The notes under the pieces were generated by a model, which was not told the DNA's origin, searched no databases, and saw nothing but the letters and a program-made list of their open reading frames with translations. A stretch of DNA of 64,000 nucleotides, taken from positions 1,088,001-1,152,000 of the forward strand of contig NZ_CP197471.1 in the NCBI RefSeq assembly GCF_052180215.1, read 5' to 3'. This DNA is from Pseudoneobacillus sp052180215 (GTDB lineage Bacteria; Bacillota; Bacilli; Bacillales; Cytobacillaceae). Shown here piece after piece: positions 17,156 through 24,799 of the stretch. The stretch's first letter is position 1. Each line of letters begins with the position of its first letter. The position numbers and the translations under genes were made by a program.

Positions 17156-17186
17156 AAAGGACTGACAGCTTGTCAGTCCTTTTTTT
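17156..17186. terminator. Bidirectional terminator between yhaL and prsA
   Basis: A 12-bp perfect stem AAAGGACTGACA/TGTCAGTCCTTT with a three-base loop, A-rich on the left and T-rich on the right, serves both converging genes. Confidence 0.9.
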
Positions 17187-17189
17187 GAT

Positions 17190-18065
17190 TTATTTAGTTT
17201 CAGCTTCTGCTTCTGTATTTAACACGTCTTTTAAATCTTTGTCTTTAATTTCCACTTTTGCAGCTTTCATTTCACGTTGCATAGCCTTTTGAACTGAATC
17301 TGCATCAAGCTTTGAAACCTTTAAATCATGTTCGATTTCTTTTTTCATGTCTTTTAGAGGTTTCTTTTCTTTCTTTTCTGTTACTTGAATGATATGGAAA
17401 CCATGCTCAGATTTCACTGGCTCGCTGATTTGATTCACATCAAGAGCATAAGCTGCATTTTCAAATTCAGGAACCATTTTTCCTGGTCCAAACCAGCCTA
17501 AGTCTCCACCATTTGCAGCAGAACCAGGATCTTTAGAATATTCTTTTGCTAAATCTTCAAATTTAGCACCTGTATCAAGCTTTTTCTTGACTTCTTTAGC
17601 AGTCTTTTCATCTTCCACTAATATATGTCTAGCTTTGATTTCAGGCTTGTAGGTAGCGTAGTATTCTTCCACTTCTTTATCTGTTACCTTAACATCCTTA
17701 ATAGCCGCTTTTTCTTGTAGAAGGCCAATTTTAATGGTTTCTCTTAGCTCATCTTCATTTTTATATCCATATTGTGATAAAGCCATTTCGAAATTAGCCC
17801 CAAGATCTGCTTTAATTTGGTCCATTTTCGTATTTAGTTCTTCATCTGTTACTTTGTATTCTTTAGTAAGAATTTTTTCATAAATTAATTGCTGTAAAGC
17901 CATTTGGCCATACTTGTCCTTCATAGCTTCATATAACTCGTCCTTTGTTACATTCCCTGCTTTTGTTTCTACTACTACATCACTTGAGCTGGCATCGTTT
18001 TGATTACATGCTGTTAAACCAATGACTCCGGCAGCAATAGAAAGGGTTAGAAACCACTTCTTCAT
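17190..18065 (-). CDS. prsA: Foldase lipoprotein PrsA
   Basis: Extracytoplasmic lipoprotein of 291 residues that folds secreted proteins after export. The signal peptide runs to the lipobox LTAC, with the lipidated Cys at about residue 20. A parvulin PPIase domain (about 140-235) begins at ARHILVEDEKTAKEV and includes GGDLGWFGPGKMVPEFENAAYAL and EHGFHIIQV. Charged N- and C-terminal chaperone lobes flank it. ATG 18065 follows TTAGGAG; a GTG at 18074 overlaps that site. It is usually essential for wall and exoenzyme biogenesis. Confidence 0.96.
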   Translation of the reverse strand: MKKWFLTLSIAAGVIGLTACNQNDASSSDVVVETKAGNVTKDELYEAMKDKYGQMALQQLIYEKILTKEYKVTDEELNTKMDQIKADLGANFEMALSQYGYKNEDELRETIKIGLLQEKAAIKDVKVTDKEVEEYYATYKPEIKARHILVEDEKTAKEVKKKLDTGAKFEDLAKEYSKDPGSAANGGDLGWFGPGKMVPEFENAAYALDVNQISEPVKSEHGFHIIQVTEKKEKKPLKDMKKEIEHDLKVSKLDADSVQKAMQREMKAAKVEIKDKDLKDVLNTEAEAETK

Positions 18066-18230
18066 GTTGAACACTCCTAAATATTAATTTCTTTATGCAA
18101 TTTTATATCACAAAGCTTACTATATCACAAATGACTATAAGAACAAAAATATTATGAAAAATACCTTAATACTTGGACAAAAAAATAGGCGATAATTTTA
18201 ATTCCCAAAATTCCTAGGTAGACATATGAT

Positions 18231-18338
18231 ATGACGAAGAGTAAAAAGGAAGAAACACATGGCGCCTTTTATTCAGTTTTTGCGTTAAATGTCGTTTTAT
18301 TCCTTTTGTTAATTATTGTAGGGGCAGCTTACTGTTAA
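18231..18338 (+). CDS. YjcZ-like micro-protein, divergent copy
   Basis: A 35-residue ORF beginning MTKSKKEETHGAFYSVFAL and ending in the hydrophobic FLLLIIVGAAYC. The last half matches the tiny transmembrane YjcZ-type pattern seen in the next two genes, but the Gly-rich N-terminus is replaced by a charged one and the protein ends in Cys. The ribosome site is weak (AGGT, 11 bases upstream). It may be a diverged or decaying paralogue. Confidence 0.6.
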   Translation: MTKSKKEETHGAFYSVFALNVVLFLLLIIVGAAYC

Positions 18339-18426
18339 GAAAAATAAATTAGGCATGATAATCGCCTATTCGAAACAACCCTACCATGAATAGTATAAGG
18401 TAGCTAAAGATAAAGGGGGTGTTACC

Positions 18427-18510
18427 ATGGGTGGAGGTTACGGCGGAGGATTTGCTTTAATCGTTGTATTGTTCATTTTATTAGTTATTGTTGGTGCTTC
18501 TTGGTACTAA
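18427..18510 (+). CDS. YjcZ-family sporulation micro-protein
   Basis: A 27-residue ORF: MGGGYGGGFALIVVLFILLV followed by IVGASWY. A Gly-rich head and a single membrane span ending in GASWY are typical of the YjcZ/tiny-TM family of Bacillaceae, whose members are linked to sporulation. A strong AAAGGGGGTG lies just upstream. Confidence 0.85.
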   Translation: MGGGYGGGFALIVVLFILLVIVGASWY

Positions 18511-18609
18511 TATGAAGTGAAGAACGTGGAGAATTATCTCTCCATGTTCTTTAATCTAAAGTAATTTGATGAACATGTTGCTAAAAAACTTTTTTTAGGA
18601 GGTAATAAT

Positions 18610-18705
18610 ATGTCAGGTGGAGTAGGACATTTTGGTGGAGGATTTGCTCTTTTAGTAGTTCTATTTATACTATTAATTATTATTGGAGCTTCATGGGTAT
18701 ATTAA
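18610..18705 (+). CDS. YjcZ-family sporulation micro-protein
   Basis: A 31-residue ORF starting MSGGVGHFGGGFALLVVLFI and ending LLIIIGASWVY. It is a clear paralogue of the gene at 18427 and carries a strong TTAGGAGG six to eight bases upstream. A terminator hairpin follows its stop. Confidence 0.85.
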   Translation: MSGGVGHFGGGFALLVVLFILLIIIGASWVY

Positions 18706-18708
18706 TGA

Positions 18709-18741
18709 AAAAAGCGGTGAATCATCTTCACCGCTTTTGTT
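18709..18741. terminator. Bidirectional terminator
   Basis: AAAAGCGGTGAA pairs with TTCACCGCTTTT, with a short loop and flanking A and T tracts. It separates the micro-protein gene from the minus-strand membrane gene. Confidence 0.85.
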
Positions 18742-18743
18742 TA

Positions 18744-18923
18744 TTATGTGTATAAAATTTCTACATATGATGAAATTAAAAGGATTGTAACCAAGATGTT
18801 TATCGTCTGAAATACCTTTGGTTGTTTATCTTCAGGGATATCTTTTTGAATGCAAAGAGAATTCGTTAGTTTGTTTATGTAAAATAAAATAAAAACCGCA
18901 AAGATGATGTAAACGGAGATCAT
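18744..18923 (-). CDS. Small two-span membrane protein, unknown
   Basis: A 59-residue protein with two hydrophobic segments (about 2-20 and 40-57) joined by a polar loop containing CIQKDIPEDKQPK. I do not recognise the family. ATG 18923 is nine bases after AAGGAGGG; TTG 18926 is an alternative at spacing six. It may be transcribed with the DUF3267 gene upstream on the same strand. Confidence 0.6.
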   Translation of the reverse strand: MISVYIIFAVFILFYINKLTNSLCIQKDIPEDKQPKVFQTINILVTILLISSYVEILYT

Positions 18924-19017
18924 CAACGATTCCCTCCTTAAAGTTAGAATAAGCGGCATTTATAACAAATGCCGCAACTTATTTTATAGTCAAAAAAACG
19001 GGCACAATCACTGTATA

Positions 19018-19563
19018 TTAAGATGCTGATTTGTATACTAAGATTTCAAAGCCCTCATCGTTTTCCTCAATGTAAGAATTATTTGGAGCAAATAATATAT
19101 TTTTAGCTCGAATAAAGTCAGAAACGCAAAGACCGATATGATAAGCTAGTATAATAGTAAAATAGTGACTATAGTTTGGAAGTTCAATATAACCAATAAA
19201 AATGAAAATACCTATAAAAAGAAAAGGAAAAAATAAAGCGATAAGAAAATTCCATTTTTTTATCGGATCTTCTACACAAATACGAATAACAGGAATAAAG
19301 CCTCCTACTAGATCCACTGATTTTTTTACACGATCGCCTAAATGAGCAATCGGTAAAAAGTGGAAGAATTTATGGAGAGGATACATGAAAAATAAACTTA
19401 AGACCAATAACAATAGGTGATTGCTTTTTAATGGTGAAACAGACAAATAAGTTACTGGTACATAGAGAATAATAAACGAAAATAACATCGTTAGGGAAGA
19501 CAAAATAAAAAGTCTTTGTGAGCCGTACTGTTTAGAGATATTAATCGTCTTCCAGCAATTCAT
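19018..19563 (-). CDS. DUF3267-like membrane protein (YhaJ-type)
   Basis: A 181-residue polytopic membrane protein with four to five hydrophobic segments (about 20-42, 48-68, 108-128, 132-150). It resembles the DUF3267 family, which is thought to be zincin-like, and its position between prsA and yhaI is that of YhaJ in B. subtilis. The family's HExxH-type region here reads LHKFFHFL and lacks the Glu, so protease activity is doubtful. The start at 19563 has AGGTTCG-like weak ribosome pairing. Confidence 0.6.
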   Translation of the reverse strand: MNCWKTINISKQYGSQRLFILSSLTMLFSFIILYVPVTYLSVSPLKSNHLLLLVLSLFFMYPLHKFFHFLPIAHLGDRVKKSVDLVGGFIPVIRICVEDPIKKWNFLIALFFPFLFIGIFIFIGYIELPNYSHYFTIILAYHIGLCVSDFIRAKNILFAPNNSYIEENDEGFEILVYKSAS

Positions 19564-19717
19564 CGAATCGAACCTCCATATGGAGAAATTATTAGTTAGT
19601 CACTTGAAAACTTACTAAGATAATGTACGATGAAAGAAGGAAAAAATCAATATGTTTTTTAGACATTATACTATTAATATTTTCGTTTATACATTTATTT
19701 AAATTGGGGTGTGACTT

Positions 19718-20053
19718 TTGGAAGAATCTGAAGTGTTAAAAAAACTACAACTTATACAATATCATCAGCAGCTTATTGTCTCTATGCTTGAAAAATCCAA
19801 AGATGAATTTTATAAGCTCGTAATTAAACATGGATTAACGGAGGAAGAAGTTTACGAATTTTTCCAACTTTGTGAGAATATGAGCATTGAATTGGAAAAA
19901 CAAAAAGCGGAAGGATTTGTCTATTTTCATCCGCTTTATCAACAATTTTCGGATACACTTAATCGTAAACTTTCTATTAAAGAAGTCATAATGGCATGTA
20001 TCACTCAAAATTTATTTTTACCACTAATGAGTGAGTTAAAAACATATATTTAA
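19718..20053 (+). CDS. yhaI: YhaI, DUF1878 family
   Basis: A 111-residue all-helical soluble protein of the DUF1878 family, next to hpr as in B. subtilis. It has no membrane segment; the middle reads HGLTEEEVYEFFQLCENM. The function is unknown. It begins with TTG at 19718 (TTGGAAGAATCTGAA) after GGGGTGTGACT. It converges on scoC with only three bases between the stops. Confidence 0.85.
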   Translation: MEESEVLKKLQLIQYHQQLIVSMLEKSKDEFYKLVIKHGLTEEEVYEFFQLCENMSIELEKQKAEGFVYFHPLYQQFSDTLNRKLSIKEVIMACITQNLFLPLMSELKTYI

Positions 20054-20056
20054 AAT

Positions 20057-20632
20057 TTAAACAAGCTCCCGATTAGCTTGTTGTTTTTTTATTAACATAC
20101 CATTTTCATCTGTAAAATCGGTTTCGATATTATTAAAAGATTTTTCAAAAATCTCCATAAAATCATCTCCGTATATATTGCGTACAATCGCCATCATTTC
20201 GATAATATCTGGGAATTTCCCATATAAATCTCTCAAAGGTAAGGCACCAGAGAAAACAGCATTATTATCTGGTTCATACGTTTCCATTAATTTTAATAAA
20301 ATAGTTTCTCCTTCTTCCGTTAATTCCACATAAGTATTTCGCTTATCATTTTCTTTTTTAGAAAACTTTAATAAACCGCGCTCTTCTAATTTTTTAGAAA
20401 AATTAAAAGCTGTTGAAACATGCATGACGCCAAATTTAGCTACATCAGAAATGGAAGCGCCTTTTAAATGATACGCGATCCATAAAATATGATGTTCATT
20501 GATATTTAAGTCAAATGGTTTAATCCATTGCTGCCAGTCTTTCTCGATTGATTTCCAAAGTGCTTTGCTTAATTGAGCAATTCTTTGACTAAATAACATA
20601 GCTTCTTTCATTGAATAAAGTTTGTCTGTCAT
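20057..20632 (-). CDS. scoC: Protease production regulator ScoC (Hpr)
   Basis: MarR-family transcription factor of 191 residues that represses exoprotease, oligopeptide transport and sporulation genes in B. subtilis. The winged helix (about 45-110) contains ISDVAKFGVMHVSTAFNFSKKLEERGLLKF, nearly identical to Hpr. The C-terminus holds the dimerisation helices around GDDFMEIFEKSF. ATG 20632 follows AAGAAGGTG; a GTG four codons upstream is an alternative. A 250-bp very AT-rich stretch lies upstream of it. Confidence 0.93.
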   Translation of the reverse strand: MTDKLYSMKEAMLFSQRIAQLSKALWKSIEKDWQQWIKPFDLNINEHHILWIAYHLKGASISDVAKFGVMHVSTAFNFSKKLEERGLLKFSKKENDKRNTYVELTEEGETILLKLMETYEPDNNAVFSGALPLRDLYGKFPDIIEMMAIVRNIYGDDFMEIFEKSFNNIETDFTDENGMLIKKQQANRELV

Positions 20633-20644
20633 CCCCAAATTCAC

Positions 20645-20893
20645 CTTCTTTATTTATTTCTTTATTAACATTATGCCAATAAAACAAAAATTAATAAAGA
20701 TATAAATTTACAAAATTTTTAGAAATAATAATAAAATAAATAAAAATTGATTTTTACATTAATTTTATTATTTAAAAATTCGATAAAAAATTAAAAAATC
20801 CTTTTCATATTTATCTTTATTTCATATAAAGTGTGTTTCTAACATAAGATGGTTTTAATAGCAAAATCATCTTAATGTTTTGGTGGTGGTAGA
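20645..20893. other. AT-rich intergenic region, scoC upstream
   Basis: A 249-bp gap, very rich in A and T runs, between the divergent scoC and a small membrane gene. It must hold both promoters, but no pattern is distinct enough to name. No ORF or RNA was recognised. Confidence 0.4.
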
Positions 20894-21085
20894 TTGAAAG
20901 GGGTTATGTTTATTATCTTCGCATTAAGTATTTTATTTTTTTTAGGAATGGCCCATTTTTTCTTTGCTTCAAAGCGCCCTGGTGTTTATCCACCAAAATA
21001 TATCTTAAGAAGAAGAGCAGGGGCATTTGCGATGGGGGGGATATTGTTTTTGTTAATTGGCATTCTATTTGCTTTCTTTAAATAA
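20894..21085 (+). CDS. Small two-span membrane protein, unknown
   Basis: A 63-residue protein with two membrane segments (about 4-26 and 44-62) and a basic loop RPGVYPPKYILRRRAGA. I do not recognise it. The likely start is TTG 20894 after GGTGGTGG; ATG 20906 is too close to the only better ribosome-like sequence. It stands alone and converges on trpP across a shared terminator. Confidence 0.6.
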   Translation: MKGVMFIIFALSILFFLGMAHFFFASKRPGVYPPKYILRRRAGAFAMGGILFLLIGILFAFFK

Positions 21086-21124
21086 AAAAGCCTGACCCTT
21101 TTAGAATAAAGGTCAGGCTTTTAC
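21086..21124. terminator. Bidirectional terminator before trpP end
   Basis: AAAAGCCTGACC pairs with GGTCAGGCTTTT, with A and T tracts on both sides. Confidence 0.85.
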
Positions 21125-21126
21125 TA

Positions 21127-21648
21127 TTAGTTAAATTGAGTATTTAATTTAGTTCGTTTTAGTACTGTTGTAGCAATCGGATACAATATCACCATTGTAA
21201 TTGTGTTAAAAGCTGTTGCTGGTAAAACAACGGCTGCGAATAACGCAACAAAAGGGCCAGGTAAGCCAACTAGAAAATAAGCTGATGATAAAAATACTAA
21301 TCCAGAAACTAGAGTTCCTACTGCAGTCAAAATACCTACAGAAATTAGTGAACGGTTAAATTTCTTTAAGACTACAAATAATCCAAATACAATAAATGCT
21401 GTTAAAAATTTATCAATGATATTTGGTACAAGTCCCCCTGGAAAGGTAGAAGTAATACCAGATATTAAACCAGTGACTAGTCCTAATAACAGTACACTTT
21501 TCTTGTCTGGAAAAAGAATAATTCCTAAAAACATCATGGTGAGCATCATATCAGGCTTCATTCCTAAGAAAAAGCCAGGTATAACCGCGTGAAGTACTGC
21601 CCCAATTCCTACAAGTAGGGAAAGAGCAACAAGATTTTTTGTATTCAT
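21127..21648 (-). CDS. trpP: Tryptophan transporter TrpP
   Basis: A 173-residue, six-span integral membrane protein matching YhaG/TrpP in length and sequence (MKPDMMLTMMFLGIILFP, TFPGGLVPNIIDKFLTAF). It imports tryptophan; the family resembles substrate-binding subunits of small transporters. ATG 21648 is in a GAGGAGAG ribosome site that doubles as a row of GAG/TAG triplets, the signature of control by TRAP. It lies between scoC and serC, as in B. subtilis. Confidence 0.93.
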   Translation of the reverse strand: MNTKNLVALSLLVGIGAVLHAVIPGFFLGMKPDMMLTMMFLGIILFPDKKSVLLLGLVTGLISGITSTFPGGLVPNIIDKFLTAFIVFGLFVVLKKFNRSLISVGILTAVGTLVSGLVFLSSAYFLVGLPGPFVALFAAVVLPATAFNTITMVILYPIATTVLKRTKLNTQFN

Positions 21649-21650
21649 TT

Positions 21651-21695
21651 CTCAACTCTCCTCTGCTAATCTGTTCTATTTTAAAATTACTTCTC
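21651..21695 (-). promoter_or_regulatory. TRAP-binding triplets over the trpP ribosome site
   Basis: On the minus strand, just before the ATG, four triplets TAG-GAG-GAG-GAG are each separated by exactly two bases (21651-21668). A TAG lies seven bases further out (21676-21678) and a GAG at 21693-21695. Tryptophan-bound TRAP recognises such rows, and in B. subtilis it represses TrpP translation by masking this site. Confidence 0.8.
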
Positions 21696-21772
21696 CAACA
21701 GTGCACTCTTGCCTGCTGCGAAAAGCTTGTTGTCATTATATCATAGGATTTTAACAGATTAAAGTAAAAATT

Positions 21773-22858
21773 TCATTGAAGTTTCCGTCTAAATTCATCC
21801 ATGAAATTAATTAGAATCTGAACATGGGACAAGGGTACAGCATTATAGATAGAAACTCTGCAGCCTCCGATAGAGCGATGGCCATTTAATCCTATAAATC
21901 CATAATCCAATGCTTCTTGTAAAAATTTTTGGGTTAATTCCTCTGTTACTAAATTAAATGTAACATTCATTCTAGATCTAGAGTTATTCTCTGCATGACC
22001 TATGAAAAAACCGTTACTTTTATCGATTGTTTCATATAATGTAGTTGCTTTTTCTATATTTAGTTTTTCCATTTCATTTACTCCACCCATTTGATCTATC
22101 CATTTTAGGACTAAATATAAAATATAGATAGAGAAAGTAGGTGGTGTATTATATAAAGATTGATTTTGGGAATGAATTTGGTAGTTGAGCATAGCTGGAA
22201 GGGTTGCTTTTGAACGTTCCAATAGACTTTTCCGAATGAAAACCACAGTAACACCTGCTGTACCAAGATTTTTTTGAGCACCGGCATAAATCAAATCAAA
22301 CTGGTTTATATCAATCTTCTTGCTAAGGAGATCACTTGACATGTCGGCTACTAATGGGATGGAAGGGAAAGAAGGATAATTTCTCCATTCAGTACCGTAG
22401 ATAGTATTATTGCTGGTAAGGTGAACAAAAGCTGCAGAATTTTTGTCAGGTATAGAAAAATTAGAGGGGATATAATTATAATTCTTATCCTTACTTGAAG
22501 CTAAGATCGCCGTTTTACCATTCTTTTTAGCCTCATTAAAAGCTTTTTCAGCCCATACTCCGGAAAGGATGTAATAAGCTGTTTGATTAGGGGATAGGAG
22601 ATTCATCGGGATCATTGAAAATTGAAGACTAGCTCCACCTTGTAAAAAAAGGATGTCAAACTCAGGGGGGATATCTAATAATTTTTGAAGTAAACTCTTG
22701 GCATCTTGTTGAATACTTCCATAAACATCACTCCGATGGCTTAATTCCATAATCGACATACCCGTACCATTAAAATCTAAAAGATTTTGTTGTGCTTCTC
22801 GAAGAACATCAATAGGTAATGCAGAGGGACCAGCATTAAAGTTAAGAGCATTCCTCAT
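21773..22858 (-). CDS. serC: Phosphoserine aminotransferase SerC
   Basis: A 361-residue PLP enzyme of serine (and pyridoxal) synthesis that converts 3-phosphohydroxypyruvate and glutamate to phosphoserine. The N-terminus NFNAGPSALP is diagnostic. The PLP lysine is in YAGAQKNLGTAG (about residue 192). LFLQGGASLQF and GFIGLNGHRSIGGCRVS are other family segments. A GGAGTG ribosome site precedes ATG 22858. It is transcribed in the same direction as hit and trpP. Confidence 0.95.
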   Translation of the reverse strand: MRNALNFNAGPSALPIDVLREAQQNLLDFNGTGMSIMELSHRSDVYGSIQQDAKSLLQKLLDIPPEFDILFLQGGASLQFSMIPMNLLSPNQTAYYILSGVWAEKAFNEAKKNGKTAILASSKDKNYNYIPSNFSIPDKNSAAFVHLTSNNTIYGTEWRNYPSFPSIPLVADMSSDLLSKKIDINQFDLIYAGAQKNLGTAGVTVVFIRKSLLERSKATLPAMLNYQIHSQNQSLYNTPPTFSIYILYLVLKWIDQMGGVNEMEKLNIEKATTLYETIDKSNGFFIGHAENNSRSRMNVTFNLVTEELTQKFLQEALDYGFIGLNGHRSIGGCRVSIYNAVPLSHVQILINFMDEFRRKLQ

Positions 22859-22987
22859 CTAAAAATCACTCCTATTCTTTTTAAATAATCCTAACAGAAA
22901 ATGAAAATAAGTGAAGAAGTTTAGAGAAAATTGGAAAAACTTTTAAAAAGAGGAAACCTCATTGGACAACTAGTTAAAAATAAAATA

Positions 22988-23014
22988 AAAAGGCTCAACC
23001 TAGTGAGGGAGCCC
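22988..23014 (-). terminator. Terminator after hit
   Basis: On the minus strand GGCTC pairs with GAGCC over a 12-base loop with partial pairing, then a TTTTTATTTT tail. The stem is short, so the call is moderate. Confidence 0.55.
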
Positions 23015-23035
23015 ATTGATAATTCCTTATGATAT

Positions 23036-23455
23036 TTATAAATGCTTGCTAATACTAGAAGCTATTTCTTTTAAGTCTTGTCCGGAATATTGTTCTTGAT
23101 GAGATTTCCAAACAGCCCCAAATCCATCACCTTTACCATATCGAGGGATTAAATGTAAGTGAAAGTGAAAAACAGATTGGCCAGCATGCTCTCCATTATT
23201 GTTGATAGAGTTTAAACCAATTGGATTGAATTCTGCTTTTAAGGCATTTGCTATTGCAGGTACAACTTCATAAAGTTTTGCGGCAATCTCTGGTGTTAAT
23301 TCGTAAAGATTTTCTTTATGTACCTTTGGAATGACAAGTGTATGTCCCTTCGTCACTTGGCTAATATCAAGGAAGGCAAGAACATGTTCGTTTTCAAAAA
23401 CTTTTGCAGCTGGGATATCACCGTTTATTATTTTACAAAAAATGCAATCACTCAT
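23036..23455 (-). CDS. hit: HIT-family nucleotide hydrolase Hit
   Basis: A 139-residue HIT protein that hydrolyses adenosine nucleotide conjugates. Zinc-type Cys residues open the protein (CIFCKI), and the active-site histidine triad is HFHLHLIPRY (about residue 98). ATG 23455 has GAGAGGGGA at spacing eight and gives MSDCIFCKI as in orthologues. It is divergent from ecsA, as in B. subtilis, but about 600 bp of repeat-bearing DNA separates them here. Confidence 0.95.
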   Translation of the reverse strand: MSDCIFCKIINGDIPAAKVFENEHVLAFLDISQVTKGHTLVIPKVHKENLYELTPEIAAKLYEVVPAIANALKAEFNPIGLNSINNNGEHAGQSVFHFHLHLIPRYGKGDGFGAVWKSHQEQYSGQDLKEIASSISKHL

Positions 23456-23548
23456 CTTTTTCTTCCCCTCTCTGGTCTTTATTTCACATTTTACCATATT
23501 CCAGAAAAAAGATGAAAGGCAGGATTCGCTAGGAATCCTACCTTCATG

Positions 23549-23900
23549 AAGGGGTTACTGCTTCAAAGCAAACGTTTAATTCGGGAAAGTACCTTTGATA
23601 AACACCTCATTTTTTATGAGTTATTTAATCAAGTTAAGGAACCTTTTACTTTGTTCAAAACAACCATCCCCTTATTTCTTTATATGTTATCACAACTTAT
23701 AAAGCGGAAATGTTGTCTGCGACAAACACCTCATTTTCTAAAATTTGGTGTTGCAACAAGTAATTTGATGGATTAAAAGGCACACTTGCGCATCGTAACC
23801 ATCCCCTTATTTTTTGAAACGTTGTGAAGCCTCTGGATTGAAACGAATATTGTCTTTAACAGACACCTCATTTTCAATTAGATAGTGGTTGTCCCCTTCA
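23549..23900. repeat. Three-unit degenerate repeat between hit and ecsA
   Basis: ACACCTCATTTT-type segments recur at 23601, 23725 and 23862, and AACCATCCCCTTATTT recurs at 23662 and 23797 with a weaker TTGTCCCCTT near 23890. The spacings are 124-137 bp. The second and third units place a small hairpin just before the CACCTC segment (TTGTC/GACAA and TGTCT/AGACA). Read on the minus strand the segments become AAAATGAGGTGT and AAATAAGGGGATGGTT, which resemble ribosome sites. No gene was found here. Confidence 0.65.
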
Positions 23901-23947
23901 AAGTTTAGAATAACCAATTTGAAAGGTTATATACATATAAATTTCAT

Positions 23948-23999
23948 TTTCATGAAATTTAACTATTTAAGCCTAAGGGGAAATTCTATTTTCATGAAA
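23948..23999. promoter_or_regulatory. Paired TTTCATGAAA palindromes before ecsA
   Basis: The 10-bp palindrome TTTCATGAAA occurs at 23948-23957 and again at 23990-23999, 42 bp apart, about four helical turns. It lies 60-110 bp upstream of ecsA, next to a possible -10 (TACAAT at about 24010). It looks like a cooperative operator; the binder is unknown. Confidence 0.45.
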
Positions 24000-24058
24000 C
24001 CATTTTTGATACAATACGTAGTAAGTGAATACGATAACGTATAGAAAGGACGACATGG

Positions 24059-24799
24059 ATGCCTTTATTAGAAATTAATGAACTTACTGGAGGATACACG
24101 AAGAAGCCCATTCTACAAAAAGTTTCCTTCTCTGTTGAAAGAAATGAAATTGTAGGATTAATTGGTTTAAATGGTGCGGGGAAGAGTACCACCATTAAGC
24201 ACATCATTGGACTTATGGAGCCACATCAAGGAGAAATAAAAATTAATGGAAAATCTTTTATTAATGATAAAGAGGCCTATCGAAACCAATTTACATTTAT
24301 TCCTGAAACTCCTATTCTCTATGATGAATTAACCCTCCAGGAACATCTTGAGCTTACAGCTATGGCATATGGATTGGGAAAATCTCAATATAAAGAAAGA
24401 ATAGAAAGTCTTGTTGAAGAATTTCGTATGGCCAAAAGATTAAAATGGTTTCCGGCACATTTTTCAAAAGGAATGAAACAAAAGGTTATGATTATGTGTG
24501 CCTTTCTGGTACAGCCCTCCCTATACATCATTGATGAACCATTTGTAGGTTTGGATCCATTAGGAATTCAGTCATTATTAGATCTTATGAAAAAGAAGAA
24601 GGAAGAAGGAGCCGGTATTTTAATGTCTACGCATATCTTAGCGACTGCGGAACGGTATTGTGACCGGTTTGTTATCTTACACGAAGGTAAAATACGGGCA
24701 AAGGGTACGTTAGAAGAACTCAGAAAACAGTTTCATATGCCTAATGCCACATTGGATGATTTATATATACAATTAACGAAGGAAGAAGACTATGCTTGA
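24059..24799 (+). CDS. ecsA: ABC transporter ATPase EcsA
   Basis: A 246-residue ABC ATPase needed in B. subtilis for exoprotein secretion, competence and intramembrane proteolysis by RasP. Walker A is GLNGAGKST (about 36), the signature is the variant FSKGMKQK, Walker B is LYIIDEPF and the H-loop is STHILATAE. ATG 24059 follows AAAGGACGACATGG. It overlaps ecsB by eight bases, the first link of the ecsABC operon. Confidence 0.96.
   Translation: MPLLEINELTGGYTKKPILQKVSFSVERNEIVGLIGLNGAGKSTTIKHIIGLMEPHQGEIKINGKSFINDKEAYRNQFTFIPETPILYDELTLQEHLELTAMAYGLGKSQYKERIESLVEEFRMAKRLKWFPAHFSKGMKQKVMIMCAFLVQPSLYIIDEPFVGLDPLGIQSLLDLMKKKKEEGAGILMSTHILATAERYCDRFVILHEGKIRAKGTLEELRKQFHMPNATLDDLYIQLTKEEDYA

Noticed and set aside
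23549..23900. CRISPR-like array
   Set aside because: The repeated segments are short, degenerate and more than 100 bp apart, and there are no cas genes.
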